NCBI GenBank assembly: GCA_023078555.1
Contig: CM041197.1
Span: forward strand, 5,539,810 to 5,603,809
Direction: 5' to 3'
Length of the DNA: 64,000 bases
Source: Ulva prolifera
Taxonomy: Eukaryota; Chlorophyta; Ulvophyceae; Ulvales; Ulvaceae
Below, in pieces: positions 13,431 through 27,300 of this stretch. The notes under the pieces were generated by a model. The model had not been told where the DNA came from. It saw only the letters and a list, made by a program, of their open reading frames with translations, and ran no database searches. Position numbers and translations under genes: made by a program. Numbering within the stretch: position 1 is the stretch's first letter; every line of letters begins with the position of its first letter.

Positions 13431-16400
13431 TTGCGCACGTCCGTTCAGAGCAACATGCTTCCCTGTCACCTAGTAGTTGAAAAGTTCACAGGCGCTGTAT
13501 ATGGCATGCATTTACTCAGCGTGAAGAGAATTCGACACATTGGATCAGAGCGCTACTCTAGAACACACTTATCACAAGACATATGTGTGTGTGACCTTTG
13601 CGCACGTCCGTTAAGAGCAACATGTTTCCCTGTCACCTTGAAGTTGAAAAGTTCACAGGTGCTGAATATGTAATGTATTGGCTCATCGAGAAATGATTTT
13701 TCACACGTCGAAGTTGAGTGCTTTACTGCAACAGACTCTACACATGACATAGGTGTGTGTGACCTTTGCGCACGTCCGTTAAAGCGCAACCGGCTTCCCC
13801 GTCACCTAGTAGTTGAAAAGTTCACAGGCGCTGTATATGGCATGCATTTACTCATCGAGAAGAGAATTCGACACATTGGATCAGAGCGCTCCTCTAGAAC
13901 ACACTTATCACATGACATAGGTGTGTGTGACCTTTGCGCACGTCCGTTAAGAGCAACATGCTTCCCTGTCACCTTGAAGTTGAAAAGTTCACAGGTGCTG
14001 AATATGTAATGTATTGGCTCATCGAGACAAGATTTTCCACACGTCAAAGTTGAGTGCTTTACTACAACACACTCTTAACATGACATAGGTGTGTGTGACC
14101 TTTGCGCACGTCCGTTAAGAGCAACATGCTTCCCTGTCACCTTGAAGTTGAAAAGTTCACAGGTGCTAAATATGTAATGTATTGGCTCATCGAGAAATGA
14201 TTTTTCACACGTCGAAGTTGAGTGCTTCACTACAACACACTCTACACATGACATAGGTGTGTGTGACCTTTGCGCACGTCCGTTAAAGCGCAACCGGCGT
14301 CCCTGTCACCTTGAAGTTGAAAAGTTCACAGGTGCTGGATATGTAATGTATTGGCTCATCGAGAAATGATTTTCCACACGTCGAAGTTGAGTGCTTCACT
14401 ACCCCACACTCTTCACATGACATAGGTGTGTGTGACCTTTGCGCACGTCCGGTAAGAGCAACATGCTTCCCTGTCACCTAGTAGTTGAAAAGTTCACAGG
14501 CGCTGTATATGGCATGCATTTACTCATCGAGAAGAGAATTCGACACATTGGATCAGAGCGCTCCTCTAGAACACACTTATCACTAGATATATGTGTGTAT
14601 GACCTTTGCGCACGTCCGTTAAGAGCAACATGCTTCCCTGTCACCTTGAAGTTGAAAAGTTCACAGGTGCTGAATATGTAATGTATTGGCTCATCGAGAA
14701 ATGATTTTTCACACGTCGAAGTTGAGTGCTTTACTACAACACACTTAACACAAGATATTGGTGTGTGTGACCTTTGCGCACGTCCGTTAAAGTGCAACCG
14801 GGTTCCCTGTCACCTAAAAGTTAAAAAGTTCACAGGTGCTGGATATGTAATGTATTGGCTCATCGAGAAAAGATTTTCCACACGTCGAAGTTGAGTGCTT
14901 CACTACAACACACTCTTCACATGACATAGGTGTGTGTGACCTTTGCGCACGTCCGTTAAGAGCAACATGCTTCCCTGTCACCTTGAAGTTGAAAAGTTCA
15001 CAGGTGCTGGATATGTAATGTATTGGCTCATCGAGAAAAGATTTTCCACACGTCGAAGTTGAGTGCTTCACTACAACACACTCTTCACATGACATAGGTG
15101 TGTGTGACCTTTGCGCACGTCCGTTAAGCGCAACATGTTTCCCTGTCACCTTGAAGTTGAAAAGTTCACAGGTGCTAGATATGTAATGTATTGGCTCATC
15201 GAGAAATGGTTTTTCACACGTCGAAGTTGAGTGCTTTACTACAACACACTTAACACAAGATATAGGTGTGTGTGACCTTTGCGCACGTCCGTTAAAGCGC
15301 AACCGGGTTCCCTGTCACCTTGAAGTTGAAAAGTTCACAGGTGCTGGATATGTAATGTATTGGCTCATCGAGAAATGATTTTCCACACGTCGAAGTTGAG
15401 TGCTTCACTACACCACACTCTTCACATGACATAGGTGTGTGTGACCTTTGCGCACGTCCGTTAAGAGCAACATGCTTCCCTGTCACCTTGAAGTTGAAAA
15501 GTTCACAGGTGCTAGATATGTAATGTATTGGCTCATCGAGAAATGATTTTTCACACGTCGAAGTTGAGTGCTTTACTACAACACACTTAACACAAGATAT
15601 AGGTGTGTGCGACCTTTGCGCACGTCCGTTAAAGCGCAACCGGGTTCCCTGTCACCTTGAAGTTGAAAAGTTCACAGGTGCTAGATATGTAATGTATTGG
15701 CTCATCGAGAAATGATTTTCCACACGTCGAAGTTGAGTGCTTCACTACACCACACTCTTCACATGACATAGGTGTGTGTGACCTTTGCGCACGTCCGTTA
15801 AGAGCAACATGCTTCCCTGTCACCTTTAAGTTGAAAAGTTCACAGGTGCTGAATATGTAATGTATTGGCTCATCGAGAAAAGATTTTCCACACGTCGAAG
15901 TTGAGTGCTTCACTACAACACACTCTTCACATGACATAGGTGTGTGTGACCTTTGCGCACGTCCGTTAAGAGCAACATGCTTCCCTGTCACCTTGAAGTT
16001 GAAAAGTTCACAGGTGCTGAATATGTAATGTATTGGCTCATCGAGAAAAGATTTTCCACACGTCGAAGTTGAGTGCTTTACTACAACACACTCTTCACAT
16101 GACATAGGTGTGTGTGACCTTTGCGCACGTCCGTTAAGAGCAACATGCTTCCCTGTCACCTTGAAGTTGAAAAGTTCACAGGTGCTAAATATGTAATGTA
16201 TTGGCTCATCGAGAAATGATTTTTCACACGTCGAAGTTGAGTGCTTCACTACAACACACTCTTCACATGACATAGGTGTGTGTGACCTTTGCGCACGTCC
16301 GTTAAGAGCAACATGCTTCCCTGTCACCTTGAAGTTGAAAAGTTCACAGGTGCTGAATATGTAATGTATTGGCTCTTCGAGAAAAGATTTTCCACACGTC

Positions 16401-18474
16401 GAAGTTGAGTGCTTCACTACAACACACTCTTCACATGACATAGGTGTGTGTGACCTTTGCGCACGTCCGTTAAGAGCAACATGCTTCCCTGTCACCTTGA
16501 AGTTGAAAAGTTCACAGGTGCTGGATATGTAATGTATTGGCTCATCGAGAAAAGATTTTCCACACGTCGAAGTTGAGTGCTTTACTACAACACACTTAAC
16601 ACAAGATATAGGTGTGTGTGACCTTTGCGCACGTCCGTTAAAGCGCAACCGGGTTCCCTGTCACCTTGAAGTTGAAAAGTTCACAGGTGCTGGATATGTA
16701 ATGTATTGGCTCATCGAGAAATGATTTTCCACACGTCGAAGTTGAGTGCTTCACTACACCACACTCTTCACATGACATAGGTGTGTGTGACCTTTGCGCA
16801 CGTCCGTTAAGAGCAACATGCTTCCCTGTCACCTTGAAGTTGAAAAGTTCACAGGTGCTAGATATGTAATGTATTGGCTCATCGAGAAATGATTTTTCAC
16901 ACGTCGAAGTTGAGTGCTTTACTACAACACACTTAACACAAGATATAGGTGTGTGCGACCTTTGCGCACGTCCGTTAAAGCGCAACCGGGTTCCCTGTCA
17001 CCTTGAAGTTGAAAAGTTCACAGGTGCTGGATATGTAATGTATTGGCTCATCGAGAAATGATTTTCCACACGTCGAAGTTGAGTGCTTCACTACACCACA
17101 CTCTTCACATGACATAGGTGTGTGTGACCTTTGCGCACGTCCGTTAAGAGCAACATGCTTCCCTGTCACCTAGTAGTTGAAAAGTTCACAGGCGCTGTAT
17201 ATGGCATGCATTTACTCATCGAGAAGAGAATTCGACACATTGGATCAGAGCGCTCCTCTAGAACACACTTATCACAAGATATATGTGTGTATGACCTTTG
17301 CGCACGTCCGTTAAGAGCAACATGCTTCCCTGTCACCTTGAAGTTGAAAAGTTCACAAGTGCTGAATATGTAATGTATTGGCTCATCGAGAAATGATTTT
17401 TCACACGTCGAAGTTGAGTGCTTTACTACAACACACTTAACACAAGATATAGGTGTGTGTGACCTTTGCGCACGTCCGTTAAGAGCAACATGCTTCCCTG
17501 TCACCTTGAAGTTGAAAAGTTCACAGGTGCTGAATATGTAATGTATTGGCTCATCGAGAAAAGATTTTCCACACGTCGAAGTTGAGTGCTTTACTACAAC
17601 ACACTCTTCACATGACATAGGTGTGTGTGACCTTTGCGCACGTCCGTTAAGAGCAACATGCTTCCCTGTCACCTTGAAGTTGAAAAGTTCACAGGTGCTA
17701 GATATGTAATGTATTGGCTCATCGAGAAATGGTTTTTCACACGTCGAAGTTGAGTGCTTTACTACAACACACTTAACACAAGATATAGGTGTGTGTGACC
17801 TTTGCGCACGTCCGTTAAAGCGCAACCGGGTTCCCTGTCACCTTGAAGTTGAAAAGTTCACAGGTGCTGGATATGTAATGTATTGGCTCATCGAGAAATG
17901 ATTTTCCACACGTCGAAGTTGAGTGCTTCACTACACCACACTCTTCACATGACATAGGTGTGTGTGACCTTTGCGCACGTCCGTTAAGAGCAACATGCTT
18001 CCCTGTCACCTTGAAGTTGAAAAGTTCACAGGTGCTAGATATGTAATGTATTGGCTCATCGAGAAATGATTTTTCACACGTCGAAGTTGAGTGCTTTACT
18101 ACAACACACTTAACACAAGATATAGGTGTGTGTGACCTTTGCGCACGTCCGTTAAGAGCAACATGCTTCCCTGTCACCTTGAAGTTGAAAAGTTCACAGG
18201 TGCTGGATATGTAATGTATTGGCTCATCGAGAAATGATTTTCCACACGTCGAAGTTGAGTGCTTCACTACACCACACTCTTCACATGACATAGGTGTGTG
18301 TGACCTTTGCGCACGTCCGTTAAGAGCAACATGCTTCCCTGTCACCTTGAAGTTGAAAAGTTCACAGGTGCTAGATATGTAATGTATTGGCTCATCGAGA
18401 AATGATTTTCCACACGTCGAAGTTGAGTGCTTCACTACACCACACTCTTCACATGACATAGGTGTGTGTGACCT
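13431..18474 (+). repeat. A-rich array segment with sparse B monomers
   Basis: B1 starts at 13431, B2 at 13766, 14439 and 17131. Between 14607 and 17130 there are fifteen consecutive A monomers, the longest B-free run in the upstream half. The B2 at 13766 has an A-type tail (cacatgacatagg). The monomer at about 14270 pairs the leader accggcgtccc, normal for B1, with an A body. A short repeat pair with the rare tail ggtgtgtgcgacc is seen near 15605 and 16951, a lag of 1346 bp. Confidence 0.88.
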
Positions 18475-21331
18475 TTGCGCACGTCCGTTAAGAGCAACAT
18501 GCTTCCCTGTCACCTAGTAGTTGAAAAGTTCACAGGCGCTGTATATGGCATGCATTTACTCATCGAGAAGAGAATTCGACACATTGGATCAGAGCGCTCC
18601 TCTAGAACACACTTATCACAAGATATATGTGTGTATGACCTTTGCGCACGTCCGTTAAGAGCAACATGCTTCCCTGTCACCTTGAAGTTGAAAAGTTCAC
18701 AGGTGCTGAATATGTAATGTATTGGCTCATCGAGAAATGATTTTTCACACGTCGAAGTTGAGTGCTTTACTACAACACACTTAACACAAGATATAGGTGT
18801 GTGTGACCTTTGCGCACGTCCGTTAAAGTGCAACCGGGTTCCCTGTCACCTAAAAGTTAAAAAGTTCACAGGTGCTGGATATGTAATGTATTGGCTCATC
18901 GAGAAAAGATTTTCCACACGTCGAAGTTGAGTGCTTCACTACAACACACTCTTCACATGACATAGGTGTGTGTGACCTTTGCGCACGTCCGTTAAGAGCA
19001 ACATGCTTCCCTGTCACCTTTAAGTTGAAAAGTTCACAGGTGCTGAATATGTAATGTATTGGCTCATCGAGAAAAGATTTTCCACACGTCGAAGTTGAGT
19101 GCTTCACTACAACACACTCTTCACATGACATAGGTGTGTGTGACCTTTGCGCACGTCCGTTAAGAGCAACATGCTTCCCTGTCACCTTGAAGTTGAAAAG
19201 TTCACAGGTGCTGAATATGTAATGTATTGGCTCATCGAGAAAAGATTTTCCACACGTCGAAGTTGAGTGCTTTACTACAACACACTCTTCACATGACATA
19301 GGTGTGTGTGACCTTTGCGCACGTCCGTTAAGAGCAACATGCTTCCCTGTCACCTTGAAGTTGAAAAGTTCACAGGTGCTAAATATGTAATGTATTGGCT
19401 CATCGAGAAATGATTTTTCACACGTCGAAGTTGAGTGCTTCACTACAACACAATCTTCACATGACATAGGTGTGTGTGACCTTTGCGCACGTCCGTTAAG
19501 AGCAACATGCTTCCCTGTCACCTTGAAGTTGAAAAGTTCACAGGTGCTGAATATGTAATGTATTGGCTCATCGAGAAATGATTTTTCACACGTCGAAGTT
19601 GAGTGCTTCACTACAACACACTCTTCACATGACATAGGTGTGTGTGACCTTTGCGCACGTCCGTTAAGAGCAACATGCTTCCCTGTCACCTTGAAGTTGA
19701 AAAGTTCACAGGTGCTGAATATGTAATGTATTGGCTCATCGAGACAAGATTTTCCACACGTCAAAGTTGAGTGCTTTACTACAACACACTTAACACAAGA
19801 TATAGGTGTGTGTGACCTTTGCGCACGTCCGTTAAAGCGCAACCGGGTTCCCTGTCACCTTGAAGTTGAAAAGTTCACAGGTGCTGGATATGTAATGTAT
19901 TGGCTCATCGAGAAATGATTTTCCACACGTCGAAGTTGAGTGCTTCACTACACCACACTCTTCACATGACATAGGTGTGTGTGACCTTTGCGCACGTCCG
20001 TTAAGAGCAACATGCTTCCCTGTCACCTAGTAGTTGAAAAGTTCACAGGCGCTGTATATGGCATGCATTTACTCATCGAGAAGAGAATTCGACACATTGG
20101 ATCAGAGCGCTCCTCTAGAACACACTTATCACAAGATATATGTGTGTATGACCTTTGCGCACGTCCGTTAAGAGCAACATGCTTCCCTGTCACCTTGAAG
20201 TTGAAAAGTTCACAGGTGCTGAATATGTAATGTATTGGCTCATCGAGAAATGATTTTTCACACGTCGAAGTTGAGTGCTTTACTACAACACACTTAACAC
20301 AAGATATAGGTGTGTGTGACCTTTGCGCACGTCCGTTAAAGTGCAACCGGGTTCCCTGTCACCTAAAAGTTAAAAAGTTCACAGGTGCTGGATATGTAAT
20401 GTATTGGCTCATCGAGAAAAGATTTTCCACACGTCGAAGTTGAGTGCTTCACTACAACACACTCTTCACATGACATAGGTGTGTGTGACCTTTGCGCACG
20501 TCCGTTAAGAGCAACATGCTTCCCTGTCACCTTTAAGTTGAAAAGTTCACAGGTGCTGAATATGTAATGTATTGGCTCATCGAGAAAAGATTTTCCACAC
20601 GTCGAAGTTGAGTGCTTCACTACAACACACTCTTCACATGACATAGGTGTGTGTGACCTTTGCGCACGTCCGTTAAGAGCAACATGCTTCCCTGTCACCT
20701 TGAAGTTGAAAAGTTCACAGGTGCTGAATATGTAATGTATTGGCTCATCGAGAAAAGATTTTCCACACGTCGAAGTTGAGTGCTTTACTACAACACACTC
20801 TTCACATGACATCGGTGTGTGTGACCTTTGCGCACGTCCGTTAAGAGCAACATGCTTCCCTGTCACCTTGAAGTTGAAAAGTTCACAGGTGCTAAATATG
20901 TAATGTATTGGCTCATCGAGAAATGATTTTTCACACGTCGAAGTTGAGTGCTTCACTACAACACAATCTTCACATGACATAGGTGTGTGTGACCTTTGCG
21001 CACGTCCGTTAAGAGCAACATGCTTCCCTGTCACCTTGAAGTTGAAAAGTTCACAGGTGCTGAATATGTAATGTATTGGCTCATCGAGAAATGATTTTTC
21101 ACACGTCGAAGTTGAGTGCTTCACTACAACACACTCTTCACATGACATAGGTGTGTGTGACCTTTGCGCACGTCCGTTAAGAGCAACATGCTTCCCTGTC
21201 ACCTTGAAGTTGAAAAGTTCACAGGTGCTAAATATGTAATGTATTGGCTCATCGAGAAATGATTTTTCACACGTCGAAGTTGAGTGCTTCACTACAACAC
21301 ACTCTTCACATGACATAGGTGTGTGTGACCT
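18475..21331 (+). repeat. Tandem duplication with 1513-bp lag
   Basis: Two near-identical segments begin at the B2 monomers 18475 and 19988 and run to about 19700 and 21213. Shared private markers include cacaatcttcac at about 19450 and 20963, and cctttaagttg followed by cctaaaagttaaaaag at matching offsets. One visible substitution separates the copies near 20811, where gacatcggtg replaces gacataggtg. The lag is nine monomers plus one base, explained by the one 169-bp monomer in each copy. Confidence 0.9.
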
Positions 21332-24300
21332 TTGCGCACGTCCGTTAAAGCGCAACCGGCGTCCCTGTCACCTAGTAGTTGAAAAGTTCACAGGCGCTGT
21401 ATATGGCATGCATTTACTCAGCGTGAAGAGAATTCGACACATTGGATCAGAGCGCTACTCTAGAACACACTTTTCACAAGACATATGTGTGTGTGACCTT
21501 TGCGCACGTCCGTTAAGAGCAACATGTTTCCCTGTCACCTTGAAGTTGAAAAGTTCACAGGTGCTAGATATGTAATGTATTGGCTCATCGAGAAATGGTT
21601 TTTCACACGTCGAAGTTGAGTGCTTTACTACAACACACTTAACACAAGATATAGGTGTGTGTGACCTTTGCGCACGTCCGTTAAAGCGCAACCGGGTTCC
21701 CTGTCACCTTGAAGTTGAAAAGTTCACAGGTGCTGGATATGTAATGTATTGGCTCATCGAGAAATGATTTTCCACACGTCGAAGTTGAGTGCTTCACTAC
21801 ACCACACTCTTCACATGACATAGGTGTGTGTGACCTTTGCGCACGTCCGTTAAGAGCAACATGCTTCCCTGTCACCTAGTAGTTGAAAAGTTCACAGGCG
21901 CTGTATATGGCATGCATTTACTCATCGAGAAGAGAATTCGACACATTGGATCAGAGCGCTCCTCTAGAACACACTTATCACAAGATATATGTGTGTATGA
22001 CCTTTGCGCATGTCCGTTAAGAGCAACATGCTTCCCTGTCACCTTGAAGTTGAAAAGTTCACAGGTGCTGAATATGTAATGTATTGGCTCATCGAGAAAT
22101 GATTTTTCACACGTCGAAGTTGAGTGCTTTACTACAACACACTTAACACAAGATATAGGTGTGTGTGACCTTTGCGCACGTCCGTTAAAGTGCAACCGGG
22201 TTCCCTGTCACCTAAAAGTTAAAAAGTTCACAGGTGCTGGATATGTAATGTATTGGCTCATCGAGAAAAGATTTTCCACACGTCGAAGTTGAGTGCTTCA
22301 CTACAACACACTCTTCACATGACATAGGTGTGTGTGACCTTTGCGCACGTCCGTTAAGAGCAACATGCTTCCCTGTCACCTAGTAGTTGAAAAGTTCACA
22401 GGCGCTGTATATGGCATGCATTTACTCATCGAGAAGAGAATTCGACACATTGGATCAGAGCGCTCCTCTAGAACACACTTATCACAAGATATATGTGTGT
22501 ATGACCTTTGCGCATGTCCGTTAAGAGCAACATGCTTCCCTGTCACCTTGAAGTTGAAAAGTTCACAGGTGCTGAATATGTAATGTATTGGCTCATCGAG
22601 AAATGATTTTTCACACGTCGAAGTTGATTGCTTTACTACAACACACTTAACACAAGATATAGGTGTGTGTAACCTTTGCGCACGTCCGTTAAGAGCAACA
22701 TGTTTCCCTGTCACCTTGAAGTTGAAAAGTTCACAGGTGCTGGATATGTAATGTATTGGCTCATCGAGAAAAGATTTTCCACACGTCGAAGTTGAGTGCT
22801 TCACTACACCACACTCTTCACATGACATAGGTGTGTATGACCTTTGCGCATGTCCGTTAAGAGCAACATGCTTCCCTGTCACCTTGAAGTTGAAAAGTTC
22901 ACAGGTGCTAAATATGTAATGTATTGGCTCATCGAGAAAAGATTTTCCACACGTCGAAGTTGAGTGCTTCACTACAACACACTCTTCACATGACATAGGT
23001 GTGTGTAACCTTTGCGCACGTCCGTTAAGAGCAACATGTTTCCCTGTCACCTTGAAGTTGAAAAGTTCACAGGTGCTGAATATGTAATGTATTGGCTCAT
23101 CGAGAAAAGATTTTCCACACGTCGAAGTTGAGTGCTTCACTACAACACACTCTTCACATGACATAGGTGTGTGTAACCTTTGCGCACGTCCGTTAAGAGC
23201 AACATGTTTCCCTGTCACCTTGAAGTTGAAAAGTTCACAGGTGCTGGATATGTAATGTATTGGCTCATCGAGAAAAGATTTTCCACACGTCGAAGTTGAG
23301 TGCTTCACTACACCACACTCTTCACATGACATAGGTGTGTGTGACCTTTGCGCACGTCCGTTAAAGTGCAACCGGGTTCCCTGTCACCTAAAAGTTAAAA
23401 AGTTCACAGGTGCTGGATATGTAATGTATTGGCTCATCGAGAAAAGATTTTCCACACGTCGAAGTTGAGTGCTTCACTACAACACACTCTTCACATGACA
23501 TAGGTGTGTGTAACCTTTGCGCACGTCCGTTAAGAGCAACATGTTTCCCTGTCACCTTGAAGTTGAAAAGTTCACAGGTGCTGGATATGTAATGTATTGG
23601 CTCATCGAGAAAAGATTTTCCACACGTCGAAGTTGAGTGCTTCACTACAACACACTCTTCACATGACATAGGTGTGTGTGACCTTTGCGCACGTCCGTTA
23701 AGAGCAATATGCTTCCCTGTCACCTTGAAGTTTAAAAGTTCACAGGTGCTAGATATGTAATGTATTGGCTCATCGAGAAATGATTTTTCACACGTCGAAG
23801 TTGAGTGCTTTACTACAACACACTTAACACAAGATATAGGTGTGTGTGACCTTTGCGCACGTCCGTTAAAGTGCAACCGGGTTCCCTGTCACCTAAAAAT
23901 TAAAAAGTTCACAAGTGCTGGATATGTAATGTATTGGCTCATCGAGAAAAGATTTTCCACACGTCGAAGTTGAGTGCTTCACTACAACACACTCTTCACA
24001 TGACATAGGTGTGTGTGACCTTTGCGCACGTCCGTTAAGAGCAACATGCTTCCCTGTCACCTTGAAGTTGAAAAGTTCACAGGTGCTGAATATGTAATGT
24101 ATTGGCTCATCGAGACAAGATTTTCCACACGTCAAAGTTGAGTGCTTTACTACAACACACTCTTCACATGACATAGGTGTGTGTGACCTTTGCGCACGTC
24201 CGTTAAGAGCAACATGCTTCCCTGTCACCTTGAAGTTGAAAAGTTCACAGGTGCTAAATATGTAATGTATTGGCTCATCGAGAAATGATTTTTCACACGT

Positions 24301-24357
24301 CGAAGTTGAGTGCTTCACTACAACACACTCTACACATGACATAGGTGTGTGTGACCT
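21332..24357 (+). repeat. Array segment with a locally spread private variant cluster
   Basis: B1 starts at 21332 and B2 at 21837 and 22341, a 504-bp lag. Two substitutions that I see nowhere else in the window recur here: gcgcatgtccg near 22007, 22512 and 22849, and gtgtgtaacc near 22665, 23003, 23174 and 23511. They sit in several different A and B monomers, so they have been copied between neighbours. Both are also consistent with single transitions from the consensus. Confidence 0.88.
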
Positions 24358-27300
24358 TTGCGCACGTCCGTTAAAGCGCAACCGGCGTCCCTGTCACCTA
24401 GTAGTTGAAAAGTTCACAGGCGCTGTATATGGCATGCATTTACTCAGCGTGAAGAGAATTCGACACATTGGATCAGAGCGCTACTCTAGAACACACTTTT
24501 CACAAGACATATGTGTGTGTGACCTTTGCGCACGTCCGTTAAGAGCAACATGTTTCCCTGTCACCTTGAAGTTGAAAAGTTCACAGGTGCTAGATATGTA
24601 ATGTATTGGCTCATCGAGAAATGGTTTTTCACACGTCGAAGTTGAGTGCTTTACTACAACACACTTAACACAAGATATAGGTGTGTGTGACCTTTGCGCA
24701 CGTCCGTTAAAGCGCAACCGGGTTCCCTGTTACCTTGAAGTTGAAAAGTTCACAGGTGCTGGATATGTAATGTATTGGCTCATCGAGAAATGATTTTCCA
24801 CACGTCGAAGTTGAGTGCTTCACTACACCACACTCTTCACATGACATAGGTGTGTGTGACCTTTGCGCACGTCCGTTAAGAGCAACATGCTTCCCTGTCA
24901 CCTAGTAGTTGAAAAGTTCACAGGCGCTGTATATGGCATGCATTTACTCAGCGTGAAGAGAATTCGACACATTGGATCAGAGCGCTACTCTAGAACACAC
25001 TTATCACAAGACATATGTGTGTGTGACCTTTGCGCACGTCCGTTAAGAGCAACATGCTTCCCTGTCACCTAGTAGTTGAAAAGTTCACAGGCGCTGTATA
25101 TGGCATGCATTTACTCAGCGTGAAGAGAATTCGACACATTGGATCAGAGCGCTACTCTAGAACACACTTATCACAAGACATATGTGTGTGTGACCTTTGC
25201 GCACGTCCGTTAAGAGCAACATGTTTCCCTGTCACCTTGAAGTTGAAAAGTTCACAGGTGCTAGATATGTAATGTATTGGCTCATCGAGAAAAGATTTTC
25301 CACACGTCGATGTTGAGTGCTTTACTGCAACAGACTCTACACATGACATAGGTGTGTGTGACCTTTGCGCACGTCCGTTAAAGCGCAACCGGCTTCCCCG
25401 TCACCTAGTAGTTGAAAAGTTCACAGGCGCTGTATATGGCATGCATTTACTCATCGAGAAGAGAATTCGACACATTGGATCAGAGCGCTCCTCTAGAACA
25501 CACTTATCACAAGATATATGTGTGTATGACCTTTGCGCACGTCCGTTAAGAGCAACATGCTTCCCTGTCACCTTGAAGTTGAAAAGTTCACAGGTGCTGA
25601 ATATGTAATGTATTGGCTCATCGAGAAATGATTTTCCACACGTCGAAGTTGAGTGCTTCACTACACCACACTCTTCACATGACATAGGTGTGTGTGACCT
25701 TTGCGCACGTCCGTTAAGGGCAACATGCTTCCCTGTCACCTTGAAGTTGAAAAGTTCACAGGTGCTGAATATGTAATGTATTGGCTCATCGAGACAAGAT
25801 TTTCCACACGTCAAAGTTGAGTGCTTTACTACAACACACTTATCACAAGACATATGTGTGTGTGACCTTTGCGCACGTCCGTTAAGAGCAACATGTTTCC
25901 CTGTCACCTTGAAGTTGAAAAGTTCACAGGTGCTAGATATGTAATGTATTGGCTCATCGAGAAATGATTTTCCACACGTCGAAGTTGAGTGCTTCACTAC
26001 ACCACACTCTTCACATGACATAGGTGTGTGTGACCTTTGCGCACGTCCGTTAAGAGCAACATGCTTCCCTGTCACCTAGTAGTTGAAAAGTTCACAGGCG
26101 CTGTATATGGCATGCATTTACTCAGCGTGAAGAGAATTCGACACATTGGATCAGAGCGCTACTCTAGAACACACTTATCACAAGACATATGTGTGTGTGA
26201 CCTTGGCGCACGTCCGTTAAGAGCAACATGCTTCCCTGTCACCTAGTAGTTGAAAAGTTCACAGGCGCTGTATATGGCATGCATTTACTCAGCGTGAAGA
26301 GAATTCGACACATTGGATCAGAGCGCTACTCTAGAACACACTTATCACAAGACATATGTGTGTGTGACCTTTGCGCACGTCCGTTAAGAGCAACATGTTT
26401 CCCTGTCACCTTGAAGTTGAAAAGTTCACAGGTGCTAGATATGTAATGTATTGGCTCATCGAGAAAAGAGTTTCCACACGTCGAAGTTGAGTGCTTTACT
26501 GCAACAGACTCTACACATGACATAGGTGTGTGTGACCTTTGCGCACGTCCGTTAAAGCGCAACCGGCTTCCCCGTCACCTAGTAGTTGAAAAGTTCACAG
26601 GCGCTGTATATGGCATGCATTTACTCATCGAGAAGAGAATTCGACACATTGGATCAGAGCGCTCCTCTAGAACACACTTAACACAAGATATAGGTGTGTG
26701 TGACCTTTGCGCACGTCCGTTAAAGTGCAACCGGGTTCCCTGTCACCTAAAAGTTAAAAAGTTCACAGGTGCTGGATATGTAATGTATTGGCTCATCGAG
26801 AAAAGATTTTCCACACGTCGAAGTTGAGTGCTTTACTGCAACAGACTCTACACATGACATAGGTGTGTGTGACCTTTGCGCACGTCCGTTAAAGCGCAAC
26901 CGGCTTCCCCGTCACCTAGTAGTTGAAAAGTTCACAGGCGCTGTATATGGCATGCATTTACTCATCGAGAAGAGAATTCGACACATTGGATCAGAGCGCT
27001 CCTCTAGAACACACTTAACACAAGATATAGGTGTGTGTGACCTTTGCGCACGTCCGTTAAAGTGCAACCGGGTTCCCTGTCACCTAAAAGTTAAAAAGTT
27101 CACAGGTGCTGGATATGTAATGTATTGGCTCATCGAGAAAAGATTTTCCACACGTCGAAGTTGAGTGCTTCACTACAACACACTCTTCACATGACATAGG
27201 TGTGTGTGACCTTTGCGCACGTCCGTTAAGAGCAACATGCTTCCCTGTCACCTTGAAGTTGAAAAGTTCACAGGTGCTGAATATGTAATGTATTGGCTCA

